Under the pieces are notes generated by a model. The model searched no databases. It was not told the DNA's origin and was given only the letters and a program-made list of their open reading frames with translations. DNA of 64,000 nt from Mytilus californianus (taxonomy: Eukaryota; Mollusca; Bivalvia; Mytilida; Mytilidae): positions 98,709,285 through 98,773,284 of the forward strand of contig NW_026262734.1 of NCBI RefSeq assembly GCF_021869535.1, in the 5' to 3' direction. The translations under genes and the position numbers were made by a program. How positions within the stretch are numbered: position 1 is the stretch's first letter; the number at the start of each line of letters is the position of its first letter. This document shows, piece by piece, positions 11,088 to 23,800 of this stretch.

Positions 11088-14000
11088 ATGGTTCCAGACA
11101 ATATTAACGCTACAGTTGTTCATACGTAAGTTGAAATTAATTGCAAAATTATGTACAAGATACAGTTTATAGCAACACAGTGAAGATTTATTTTCTAGAT
11201 TCCATCGGCAAAAAAGAGTTAGTTAAGTTAAAGAAACAATATAAGACTTTAGTAAATGGTATATTATGTGACTGGTCTTGTGTCGATGTTTCCGATTCTT
11301 ATATCCCAGAGGTATTTTTCTGTAGTAGTCAAGATGAATTAATTGGTCTGATGGGAACTAATGTGTTTTAAATTGATATGTGATCTAAAAGTTTGCCATA
11401 CATGTGACAAATCTAAACTGAACAGAATGGTGTTAATATATTTCATGTAACAAAATCCATACACGCACTTAACAAATCCAGGACTACTATATACACTTGT
11501 ATTACTGCTTTTATTACAAATTCACTGTGAGACCTTCAACATAAACCAAAGGCTCACAACTCACAGCAAATACATGACAGTCTTTAGAACCGGTTTGAGG
11601 ATTTTTGTATGAAAATTATGTTTCATTTCTAACATAAAAATATTTTTGCCTCTAAACTAGTTCTGTTCCAAATTGTGAATAAGAGTGTCATGTAACTACA
11701 ATCTTTGTCAACATCTCTATGTCGTGCTTATTTTCTTTAAATGGCATCTGCCTAAAAAATTGTTAGAGTTACAAATGTATATTTGATATTCACGTGCATT
11801 TTAAAACCTAAATCAAATGATAAATTTTGCACTTCTATTTCCAGAAATGCATTACAATCAGGAAATACAAGAGCAAACAGAGGTAAACGATTGTTTTTAA
11901 TGATACCCTTTTTATCAGACTGTCCCTTATTTTAGAATCAACACGATCATAGCACTTGTAATTGTTATGATTATGCGAGGCAAACATCTTAGAAGAAACA
12001 AGTTCAGCATATATCCTGTGTGTATATTAAAAACCGCTTTTCACTTAAGATACAATTAAACTACAGTGTATAAAGTAAAATAAAAAAAATACCGAACTCC
12101 AAAGTAAAGTCCCTTAACAAATGTCAAAATCAAAAGTTCAACCACATCAAACGAATGGTAATTAAACAGCTGGCATATTCCAGACTTGGTACAAACATTT
12201 CCTTATGTAGAAAATGGTGGATTAAACCTGGTTTTATAGCTAGCTTAACTTCTCACTTGTATGACAGTTACATAAAATTCCATTATATTGACAACAATGT
12301 GTGAGCAAAACAAACAGACATAATAGGTAAAAATGTCAAAAAAGTAGGGTACAGCAGTCAACAAGGTGTTATTATCTTAATCACTATAAAAACAAACAAC
12401 TATGTCAACAAACAAAAACAAAATGGCATGTAGACACTCTATAGACAAGCACATAAGCAATAATGAAAGACAAGAATACAAAAAATCACATAAGCACAAT
12501 AACACAATGGCGTGATGTATAAATACCGAGCCAAGCCAAAAGTATATTACCAAAAATGGACTAAACAGTAAAGGTTAAAAATATAGACAATTTTTATGTT
12601 TCTGTTTCTTTGTTTGTTCGTGCTAAACGCAACTTTCAGCAACTATGGCTATATCATGGCGACCAGCTTTTGCTGGTGGAGGAAGCCAGAGTACCTTCGG
12701 CCGGAAACTGGAAAACTGGCAATCTTTGTCAATTACGAGCCCAGTCAAACTCACTCTCTTAGAGTTGACAGGCTAGTGATCCGTGTAGATGAACTGATTA
12801 TACCACTTGACCACCGAGGCACTATATGTGTATATGATCTAGTAACGAATTTATTCTGATTCTTTCGTAAAGACTATTCAAGTTTGACCCTTTCGGATTG
12901 TCTGGGTTACACGTTTGTAAAAAAAGGAGAAGAAAGAGCATGTTTCTCCTAAATTCTAAAAGTTTCAAGGGGTTGATACGAGGCTTTATCATATCCTCTC
13001 CGTTCATTATTGAATACGATTATAAATTAAACCACACCTGTAGTCTAATTAGCTTTAGAATATACATGTAGCAAAGTGCTCTCGACCAATCGAAGTGTAG
13101 AATTTGGTGTTCGTTAATTGTGAAGAATGAATGTAAACATGTTCTTAGCCGGGGATTATCCTATTGTTTAGGCCTTTTTACAGTTCAAAACAAAGAATTT
13201 ATATAAATGAGTCACATCTACCCGAAGCACATTTATCAAATCGACCGGATTATAAAATGAAAGTTGAAATTTGAAACAAACAAAAAAAGAAAAAAAAAGT
13301 TTGAAGTTTACTTGTGCCGTCTAATTGATATCGTTTATGTTATTATGTGAATATTTAGAACTTCAAAATTACAAAACAAATAAGCAATATCAAAGCAATG
13401 TGAAAGAAGAAAAAAAATCTAAAATCAAATTTAATCTATATCTTAAGCTAATACACTTACCAAAAATCAGATTACTGTATCTGTAGTTAGTAGGAATAGT
13501 CATTTCCAATATACCAGTACATACATGAAATCGAATTACAAATGTAACTTTTGAATTTCTTAATAATAAAAAACATTTTCTTTTAATTGTTAAATTCAAG
13601 TTAATTAAAAAGTATTTGATGTAAAAAGCTGGAATAAAATTGGTTGTGGAATGCAATTTAGTTGTAACTCTGAATTTATAAAATTGAACTGTAAATAAAC
13701 AAAAAGGTAATTCCTCATTAAATTATTACATAATTTACACTCACTCACAATTACGAAATTTATCCAATTTCTACCATTTCATTGTACAGTTGTGTCAACT
13801 AATGTCTAAAACACAATTTATTAGAATTTCACAAACTAAAAGTAAGACCTCACATCACTTAGACTAATATATAAATGATATACCTACAAAGGGAGTCATC
13901 CATTAATTATAAACATTGCACTGACAATGAAACAAATTCTTGAATAAAACCAATCAAGAGATCATTTGAGCCTTGAGCACTTTACAATGTTCTAAGTTTG

Positions 14001-17000
14001 TAAGAGAATATCATCACTGGTGAACAACTATAAAGAAATTAATACACTGATACATTTTTATCATTTTTTTTTAGAAATGTCAGAAGATGAAAAAAATAAA
14101 AACGTAACACACAATATTTCAAATTCTACTAGTGTGGTGACTGAAAGCAATCAAAGATGTCTCGGAAAATCATGTGCAAGCACACCAAAAGATTTTGATT
14201 ATGGAAGTGAATCAGATGGTAAATATACAAGTTTATCAATTTAATTTGAATAAATTGTGTTATACAAAAGGTAGTCGAATTTAACCAAATTAAGGGGGGA
14301 AAAACAAACAATTTCAAAGACTTTATCTAATATCTCAACATTTTTATTTTATTTCTTATTGGAGGTAAAACAAAACAAGAACTTACGTTTTTATAGAAAA
14401 TTATTTGCAAATCTCCGAAAATGTAAATGTGAATTTATAATTAAATTGTTTATTTTATACATTTATACTTATACTTGTCATATCTTGAATAACAATATTC
14501 CTTGCTACTATATCATAAAGTAAAATATGAATTAATGTTATTTGTCGTCACAAGAACTTTTGTTAATTGTGCGGAATAATTTTTTTGTATTTGCGGAGTG
14601 TGAGTATTATGTCGTAACACAAACGTTTTGATTGTTTTTGTAAAAAAATATATACAAAAAACTAAATAAATATGTAAATCTTATATCTATATGTAATATA
14701 TTTATTCTGGTTTGTTGCAGGCGAAATATATTTCGATTGCACGGATGAGACGCCTAATACATTGTATCAATACAATGGGTTAACAAAAGACTCCATCGAA
14801 AATGACAATGAGCTGGTGCTTTACGAAAGACAAGGTATAGTGTCAATTTTAATTTGATACAGAAAAAACAACACCCACAGTAATGGAATCTAATGAAACA
14901 GACACGAAACAAATAAATAAAAAAAACGAAAAAGGAGAACTAAAACTTAACTGGACATATATGTCTACTGGTTACCATAAATAAGTCACATGAGACATTT
15001 CCTAATTATTGTCGTTATAAGGAAATTATGGTGATTGTAATCTTCCGATATTCAAATCTCGTAAATCGATTAAGAAGAGACTAATCGAGGTAACAAAAAC
15101 AAACTGAGGGAATCGCATGATCTCCAATAGGAGCGAGACTGGGTTCGTCGAGAATGTAAGCGTCTCCTTCTATGCGTGCATCACCCGCCCTGCGAATCCA
15201 CATTCAGTCAAAATATCACAATCGAGAATAGGACACAATCGGTTAAATAACGATCATACGACAGCAGATAAATGTACCTTAAGATCTAAGACCGCAAACA
15301 TATGTCGCTAGTGAGTCGAGACACCGACAACCTCATTTATAGAATAGAAGAATATTGTTTAATTAACCAAATACGAATAAAATGTCTTAATAACTATTTA
15401 CACATTGCGTTTTCTGTGTTAATTTGTCTTATGTCAATATCTCTAGATCCACGTCGCCTAAACTCGACCAGTCGGAAAAGGACCACATAACGCATTGGTA
15501 ATAAGGTCTATATGCATATTTCCCACCGATCATGTTTATTTTAGAAATTGCGGTCGTTCACTGTTCAAATTCAAGCGATAAAGCATGTACAGCTTTGTAA
15601 TTGATTAAGACAATTCTATTAAAGGTGTGATTTTATTTCATTTTTTGTTTTCAGATTCCAAATTGAAAGATGACGAGGAAATATCTGAACAAGATAACAA
15701 TTCTGACAGCGATTTTTTGTTTGTCGATGAGGACAGCAATACGGAATTATTAGACACAATCGAAGGTACAGATTATTACAAAGTTGTGTTTAACTTAAAG
15801 TACTGTATCTCATCATTTTGATATCTCATTTATTACTGGGATTTCTATTTCACTTGTGATTAAAATAACGCCCTTTTAAAACTCATAATTTAACATTTGA
15901 CAGTCGAATATTGACTTGTTTAACAATTGATATATTGTCAAAAGTACAAACAAAAGAGTCTTTTTAATTCCACATTTTGATTTATCCTTTTCAGTATATT
16001 TGTTCGCATGAAAATCGTTTTTAATGTTTATTTTAAATAAAATATTCTTGATGAACTTAAATCCAAACATGGGCACAATTGATATCTGTCACCATAAAAT
16101 TTGGCGCTTAATATGTTTCCTAGCTGAGGCTTTTGCAACCGTTGAGAAACTTGACTGTCTTTAAATTTTAAGACAGATGTATTTATAGCGGTATTAAATT
16201 AAATGGAGATCTTTAATGGGTGCTTTTGGGAATTCCTGTGTAGACAGTTTTGATATCCGTCATCTTAATTCGATGCCATTATATAATTTTAAGCAAAAGA
16301 AACTTTCCAGTTAGATAAAATGATGTATCCAACAATAAATGCAAGGCATAGCAATTGTTTCTTGTAGTCATCTTTTAATTTATTAAGCCGGGGCCACACA
16401 TTCACGATTTTTACAGCCGTCCTTGACAGGACTATTCCAGATTAAAATTTTTTAAAAGTCTGATCAAGATCCTGTGAATCGTGGCTGGATATTCAACCTT
16501 TAATCAAAATTTGTAAAAAACAGTTATTTAATCACGCCAACAATCAGATATTGTCCAGGGAGCGTCCTATTTCAGCCGTTTCCAGCCGAATTTGTCCCGA
16601 TTATTCCGTTCTCAATCCGATTTTAATCCGATTTGTATCTTTGGCATGGTTAAAAACGACAGAATCTGTCCCGACAGCGTTCCGATTCTACCGAATGTGA
16701 TCCAACAGAGATCCGACAGTGACCAGACAGTGACCAGACAGTGAACCGACGCTGACGGAAGATATTCGATAGAAAACCGTCGCCATATTCGGAATGATCA
16801 GGTACTGTCGGAACGCAATCCTACCACAGTCTGCTGTATCGCATTGCAAATAGCTTTGTCTGGACTCAGTCGTATTGTGTTCTGTAATTTTCGGGACTCT
16901 GACGTGGGTATCATTGCCGAATTTCGTATTAATAACGGCACTGTTCCGGAATGGTTTCGGCAAAGACGGTTCGCATTCGGCAAGATCTGGATGCAATCTG

Positions 17001-20000
17001 GACTCAATTGGCAAAAAAAAAGCACTGACAAATTTCTTTAGATCATGCCCGTTCCACAGGACACCGTCCAGAAAACAAAGAACATTGTTACGATTTTGAT
17101 CCGATACAGCAGAATCTGTCACGACATAGTCACGATTGTAATCCGACTAGACAAAATCAACTGATTTTTCCCGAATGTTACGGGACGCACCTAACTTTCG
17201 GGGTTCTTGGCCGACCTCTCCGTACCTTTCCCGATCGATAGGAATCTGTTACGAACGTATACGACTGCGTTCAGACATTGATAGGACATTCCAGATCATT
17301 CAGGATAGTAACCCGACTTTTTTCACTTTTCGTGTCTTAGCGCTGTCTGATCTCAAACGGGAGCTATAATCGGCACTGTGTGAACGCCACATTACCTCTG
17401 AGCTAGCTCTTAGTAACTATAGACATTCTGCGACATGAAATTACAAACAATCATGTATTAAATACTTTGTCCGTCTACCTGTGTTCTGTCATCTATATGA
17501 CCGGTAAAGAGCAGTCAGGAACGTAATAACCCTGATGTTGGCCTTGTTTACGACCTTTTTCGTCCATAAAACTGCTGTTGACAGCAAATGTTTTTTTTTT
17601 TATTCTTTTCTATTATGGTGCTTATTCAGGAGGTTTTATCCTTTTATAAAATGAAGTCATCACTTTAACTGATAAACTACTGAAAATACTTAGCCTATGA
17701 TTAAAGTAAAGTAAGTGTATTTGAATAAATATATACAATAGTTTTAATCCAAAGAAATACCGATATTTCAATTATATTGAACTGTTAGATACAATATATC
17801 GACTCAACAAGTAATCCTTTTTTATCATCATCATAGTTACAATTCAATTGAAAGAGATATACAATTGTAATTTACATATCTTTTACTGTTGTGGAACAAA
17901 ATAAACAAATCAACAGCTCAGATATCTTTTGCCTAGAACCTACCCTTAAAGAACATATATATGATAGGAGTGAAGGTATCTTACATGAATACAATTGCAT
18001 ATAATTAGATTTTAGTAATGTTTCTTAAATTATTTGGATAATTTCTATCATAAACAAGTAACCTTGGGCATGTCATTTCATTTCACCATAACTGGTAAAT
18101 CGTCATACTATCTAATTGTGTTAGTTATTGAAAAAATCTTAATCGGTCTAAGTAAGGAATATCTTTTATAAGTTCATGTGAAATTTATACGTTTGCATGT
18201 AATACCAATATCATTATTATGCATGGTTGCTTTTCATGTAAAGACGCTGAGAGATATGACACAATATCCGATCTGCAACATAATGAGAAGAGACATTGCG
18301 CTGTTGAATATGTGCTTGACTTAACAGGTAAACCAAGTAAAAGTATCTAATACCAAATAAAAGTATTTATAACAAGTTTAACATAGACACAATTTTTAAC
18401 TATATTTACATAAGAATAGGTAGAATTGGTTGAATATTGTAAGTTTAATTGAAAAGAACACATTAATATACAATGTATATTTATGCTTTTTAAGTCTGCT
18501 TTGGTTATACCTTTGCTCTTCAATTTTTTTCCATAGTTTCCTTAAGCGTACATTCAGCAATTTGCCTTTTACACTGTTCTTTCGATACATTTGATTATAT
18601 CTATATGAAACCTATTTGAAAATAAACCAAGACTGAAATTGACTAGGTAGTTTTATTCTTATACTCTTTAAGTTGATGAATAATTGCGTTCGCTACTGTT
18701 ATGAATATTCAAGTTAAAAAAATCTTGTTACAAATAAATAAAAAAAAACTTCAACAATCATTTAAACCAGAAACCAAATCAAATTGATGAGTTCGTTTAA
18801 AACCAATAAATAATGCTCTTAAATGTTATAAAACACTCTCCCTACACACTCAAAGCTAATATAATAGAATTAGATTGAGGTTCCGTAACGCTTAGCCGTT
18901 TAAAGGCATTACATGATGGTTAGAAAACTTGAATTGATTTGATGTTGTAGATAAAGAGAACCCCGAAAAAGATTATTTTGACACAAAGGTTAATAATGAA
19001 ATCCAATCCAAAGACAGCAAAGGCAATATTGATGATAGAAAGGAAGTTGTTGATATGCAAGAAAAAGAACACGGTTCTAATTTTATTGATATGGATGACC
19101 GAGAAGTAGTTGATGAGTATCCACTGGAAAAACAGAATGAAAATGCAGCTAATGAAACCCAAGAAAATGAACATGATATAAATTATAAATATGCTGTTAG
19201 CGAAAGTCAAGGAAAAGACGATGAAAATGATGGTAAAAAGGCGGCTGATAAAATCCGAAGAAAGGCTGAGGATATTTTTGGCGAATGGTGTGAAGAGCCA
19301 GAGGAAGAAGATAAAATTGATGGTGAAAAAGTAGTTTGTGAAATACTAGAAAAGGAAATTGATTTTAATGATAACAAAGCTTTTGACATTCAAGGAAAAA
19401 ATAATGATTATGATGGTCAAATGGTCGTTGGTGAAATTCTACGTAAAGCTTTTGCTATTGATGGTAAAGGGGAAGATGTTGAAATTTCAGGAAATGATGA
19501 TGAAATTGATTGTGAAAGTGGAGCAGCTAAGGCAATAGAAAATTATATTGAAGGTGTTGGTGAAATATCAGCTTATGGAGTGAAAGTAGGAAAAGATGAA
19601 ATTTCCGATAAAAAGGCAGTAAAAGAAACACAAAGTGTTGCCATTCAAGAAAAGCATGGTGATATTGATAGTATACAGGGAGTCTTGGAAGTTGTAACAT
19701 TAGATGAAGAGACTACTGGTAGAATACAGCGATTAACAGATGATATTGATGTTGAAGAGGTTGATAGTAAAATCTTAAATGTTGCTATGTACGGGGAGGA
19801 GGTCGATAGTGAAAGCATAGAAGAAAATGCTGTTTTAAATGGTATGCAGCCAGTTGTTGAAAACCTTGAAACAAATGATGATGTTGATAATAAAAATGCA
19901 GTTACGGCAATTTGTAATAAGAAAGAGGGCATAGTTCTTACAAAAGCAATCAACGAAATCCTAACAGGCAATGATAAAAATAAAAAGGTGTCCAATCAAC

Positions 20001-20185
20001 ATGAAGACAACAAAGAGAACTTTTCTTCCACTGACAAAAAGATTAAATGCATACTTGAGATGACGTCTCTAAGTAGGAATTGTCTAAAAGGTAAGCTTTG
20101 AAATATAGACAAGTCTGTCTTTATAAAACCATGAAAGTTTCCTATTTTAACTGTAGATAAACCTCTGTCATTTGATAAGGCATGA
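11088..20185 (+). CDS. Eight-exon gene for an acidic, repeat-rich protein of unknown function
   Basis: I do not recognise this protein. The proposed coding exons are 11088-11125, 11845-11882, 14075-14218, 14721-14834, 15655-15765, 18244-18327, 18951-20090 and 20157-20185 (TGA). Each is flanked by AG and GT, and apart from the phase-2 first junction every junction is phase 1. Their lengths sum to 1698 bases, giving about 565 residues without an internal stop. The product is hydrophilic and strongly acidic throughout, with no signal peptide or membrane segment, so it is probably intracellular and largely disordered. Exons 3 to 6 encode Ser/Asp/Glu-rich stretches such as SEDEKNKN and DDEEISEQDNNSDSD. 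Exon 7 encodes most of the protein. The first two exons (38 bases each) are the least certain: the start could lie elsewhere, for example the ATG at the head of exon 3. The Ig-like membrane protein gene begins about 680 bases downstream on the same strand. Confidence 0.6.
12085..12600. repeat. Dispersed mussel-type repeat (family R1), intronic copy
   Basis: Same-orientation relative of 5390-5740, sharing 'ttgtatgacagtt' and 'tagaaaatggtggattaaacctgg'. It continues with an A-rich tail listing 'acaaacaacaaaatggc' type sequence and 'taaataccgagcc'. It lies in intron 2 of the acidic-protein gene. Confidence 0.6.
12655..12822 (-). mobile_element. tRNA-derived SINE-like element
   Basis: Read on the - strand the segment starts GCCTCGGTGGTCAAGTGGTA, a good pol III A-box-like tRNA head, and ends in a conserved 'ggcttcctccaccagc' block. 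The B box is degenerate. The head matches the other SINE in this window (about 33196). It sits in intron 2 of the acidic-protein gene, opposite to transcription. The 87-residue ORF on the + strand is a by-product of this repeat. Confidence 0.5.
15085..15500. repeat. GC-richer intronic dispersed sequence
   Basis: In intron 4 before exon 5 the composition shifts to a more GC-rich sequence ('ggagcgagactgggttcgtcg', 'gcgtgcatcacccgcc'). Two short ORFs lie in it but show no splice logic or recognisable protein. It probably is a decayed interspersed repeat, judging from composition alone. Confidence 0.3.
16385..17390. repeat. GC-richer intronic block of degenerate CCGA-containing motifs
   Basis: In intron 5 a ~1 kb island begins 'gccggggccacacattcacg' and ends 'cggcactgtgtgaacgcca'. 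These are loosely similar inverted edges (gccacacattca / tgtgtgaacgcca). Inside, short motifs of the type 'ccgattctgtcccgac', 'ttccggaatggtttcgg' and 'gtgaccagacagtgaac' recur many times. All frames and both strands give medium ORFs (up to 144 residues), which suits a simple-motif, stop-poor repeat rather than a gene. Confidence 0.45.
18951..20090 (+). CDS. Main exon (exon 7) of the acidic protein, with degenerate internal repeats
   Basis: This 1140-base exon encodes about 380 residues in one open frame between 'gatgttgtag' and 'aag|gtaagc'. The sequence falls into roughly 20 to 30 residue modules. Many contain an acidic turn of the type D-x-x-D-G-K/E followed by an amphipathic segment such as VVCEILEKE, VVGEILRKA or AADKIRRKAED. 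Examples start near residues KIDGEK, NDYDGQ, DDEIDC, GDIDSI, TDDIDV and DDVDNK. The spacing suggests repeat expansion followed by decay. Composition is rich in Asp, Glu, Lys and Asn with few aromatics, and there are two tryptophan-free stretches of over 100 residues. No enzyme motif is visible. The repeats could be short coiled-coil or ion-binding modules, but that is speculation. Confidence 0.75.
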
Positions 20186-20862
20186 TAAAATAATTAAAAT
20201 TGAAAGACTGTCTCTTTGCAAGAGTTTAATCCCTATTCTTTTACCTTTGCGTCCAATAAATATGGCAAATCTGAGCAGTTTTAGGAATATAGAGGCAAAG
20301 CAGAACTTTTTGTGGAATAAATGCAGTAGAATGTGTGCAATAGTGAAGCAAAGAATTGGAAAAATAATGCTCGTTTTGTGTTTATATGTTATATCTTATG
20401 ACAGCGTGTTTACTTTGCAATCGAAAAATACACAGACATGTCATGGACTTAAGTCACATGAAGGTGCCTACCAAAGATATTCTGTTTTAACTCTAATTTA
20501 TAATATCTCTGAAAAAAAAGTATGCAACATATCAAGAAATGCCAGTTAAGTCGTCTTTGTAAAAATATAAAATACAGTTCTGATTTGTTTTTATTATTCT
20601 AAAGGATGTAATGTTGGTCATTGATCTTCAGGTATATATTTATTTTCAGTATGAACAAAATTAAAAACAATTTTGTATGAAAATGAATATAAGAGGATAT
20701 CAAAGAAAGAAAAAACTTTTTGGTAGCTAAGTCAGATAATGGAATCAAAACATACACAAAAAAATATCAAAAGGAACACAAATCATCCATTAGTGTAATA
20801 AAATTTATCAAAACACATCATTTGATATAAATCTACTTTAAGGTAACAGTTTTTGTCAGTCG

Positions 20863-23800
20863 ATGGCTTGTAATGCACGACCCGGTCAGAAAACAACAAG
20901 GTATGTACTATATATAACGGAAAATATCCGACTGTGAACAGAAAAACAGCTTGTCTTCAAAAAAATATAGTAAAATTGATTTACATTACAGCCTACTGAA
21001 AATGATCAATAAAATATGTTCAATTCTATTGCATTTCTTTCAAGAATATGAATAAGGATTACAAAACCCAAGAAGATTCATTTTAAGTAGTAATATTGGA
21101 ATTTTTAATTTATTTTTCAGTGATCGCATACTTTTCGAAGCACTTATTACATTGATTTTAATATGTGGTATCCCTTTTGCAAGAGGAGAAAATAATGCAG
21201 TTTCAAGTAAAGGTAATTTGTAAAAATAAAACAACACTTTATAAACTTCATGCTTCTGAAGCGATTTTCTTGATTTAACTTCGTTAGGAACGCCAGAGCC
21301 GAATATTTGAAAACCAAGGATCTATAAGAAACAGTAAAAGTGCTATATGATCTGAACAGCTCTTAACAAGACTGAACAAGAAATTATTAGTCATTTTCAG
21401 TCAATTTTCAGACTTATCCGCCGCGGTAAATTCAGTAATGGTCAGACAATTAGCTTGAAGTCAATTAAGATCTGTTCAGTATATGTTCACACTGTCCGTT
21501 AGCTGTTTACCTTTACAGATTAACAACATACTGAATTGTCTGAAAAGCTAAATAACAGTACTGACATGACTGAATTGACAGCCAGAGAATTGTCTGAACA
21601 GTTCTGAATTTTACGCAATTAAAACATGCTAATATTGACTGAAAGACTGAACATAACTTATCAAGTTATTGTTTAGACATTTCAAACGATGTTAAATTCG
21701 TTTACTAGTGCTTCGAATGAATGTCATTTTTTAAGATAAGTGTCTTACTAATCATTAAACGTCTAAGGTCACCAAATACTGACAATTACCAAAACATACG
21801 TTGAAATAAATTAAACATTTATTTTAATAGTCACATGGAGTCTTCAGACAAATCCAGCAGTCTTCGGGAGTAATGCTACTCTTTGTTGTATTATTCAAAA
21901 TCCTGATACTAATCACATGGCATGGATAAGAGATCCAAAAGCAATGATAATTGCAACTGGAAAAAGCCCTTCGAATCCAATGAAATATTCGGCATCGGTA
22001 GAACCAAGAGGAAACATTACGTACTATAGACTGACAATTTTCAATATTGTTATGACAGATGTTAACATCAACTATAAATGTGAATCGGGTTTTGATCTAT
22101 TTGAAAAGAAGTTAGAAATGAGAGAAGAAAGTTTTGTTAGTAAGTTAATTTTTAAGTTTGATTAATTCTTACAAGACATGAAAAGATTATCGAAAAAGAC
22201 AATGGAATAATTTATTATTTTCCAGTAACTTACATATATAATTATATGCCATTAGTCAAAATGCGGAAAACATTTTACTTTTAGTTGTTTACTCTTGTTG
22301 AAACCACATATTGTAATACGCGTCTGATGACTACCGCAAACTTATATATATATATATATTCTTTTGGAAAAAAGTTATTTCTTACATTTGCAATTTTAAT
22401 GAAAGGTCTCAAAATGAGGAAAATTTATCAGTTCTTGCAGCGCAAGATGGACGGCCCGAAGAAAAATGTACGACAAAATTTACATATGTTATTCAAGACA
22501 TCAAAAAAACACTAATATTTTGTTAACAAGTGGATACTATTTTTCGATAAATACTTAACACAGCTGAACAATGTGATTTTTCAAATTCAAATGTTCACAT
22601 TTATACTGAATCATACATTCTGTGTTGATATGTTTTTAAGCCTTGGATTGGTTCTGAAGGCTTACAAAGGCAGACAATGACCATTCACCTACTTCGAATT
22701 ATGAAATTTTTTTTTAAATATACACTGTCCAAGAAAACCGTGTTGTACTTGTGTTTAAAATCGTTTTTGAACTTATATATAGTAGTCGATACCGGTATAC
22801 TGTTAGAAACACTTATATTTGTACGGTATAATAATATCGGGATAACATTCATTTTGTATACACATTCTCAACATCCTTTGGGGACATATTGATCCAGTCA
22901 TGACATGATTTGGTAATCTTAAGGCAAATGATGAAAAAATTATACATTGTATATCATAAATTGCTTCGTTTCAGTGAAACCGTCCATCGAAGAAACTGCT
23001 ACAAATATTACAAGAGTAAACGGAATGATCACATTTTCAATAAGAATGCAAAATCTCTACCCCAAGCCAGATTGTTTTTTCTCATCGAAGGTAGACATCT
23101 TTTCTCATTACACTATTTATCAAAAATAATATTATCTCAGACAAATAAAAGATTTCACAATGGAAGGAAGATTACACACAACAAAAACAACTGCATCAAT
23201 TATATACAACTTAATCCTAATAATTACACGGTAGAATTTTAATATCAATCAACACAATTGTTAAAAAAATTGTAAATATTATTTTAATTCCTCTAATAAA
23301 CACAACCGTTTTTCAATATAACGAAGGTTGATATCAATAAATTTCAAACAGTAATCAATATAACTGATGAATTTAGAAACAAATAAGTTGCAGTGTGTAA
23401 TTTCTTAGGAAAAGATTTATTTCAAATGATGAAATTGAAACAGAAGTAAAAGGTTTATACTTTTGTTATTTTTTTAGTTCTGTGAATGCCAAAAAGATAT
23501 GGAACTGTAATGGGGGGAGATGTTGCAACTAAATCAACATACATTTATAAAGCCGAGGGTACTGTTAGATGAAGTAAAGCCGTTCAGGATTTCAAAAGTT
23601 CAATTCAAGAGAGCAATATTATTTCCCAATGTTGATAAAATTATTTAGAACTCATCAAATTGTTTACCTAATACTAAATTATATACTTGTCCCAGTTGCG
23701 TTCTTATATATCGGTTTGTAAATAGTTTAGGAATATAAAAGTGATATTGACCAGTGACGTGCTATACTTTAAGACTATATCGTCCGCACAAGAAATGATT

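Noticed and set aside
11141..11371. 76-residue ORF downstream of the first acidic exon
   Set aside because: It needs a non-ATG start, lies in the proposed intron 1, and has no domain. Composition is plausible for protein, so it is not excluded, but there is no splice logic tying it to the gene.
12596..12859. 87-residue + strand ORF
   Set aside because: Antisense to a SINE-like element in an intron.
16688..17122. 144-residue ORF on the - strand and overlapping + strand ORFs
   Set aside because: They sit in a stop-poor simple-motif repeat block inside an intron; several frames are open at once and no domain is visible.
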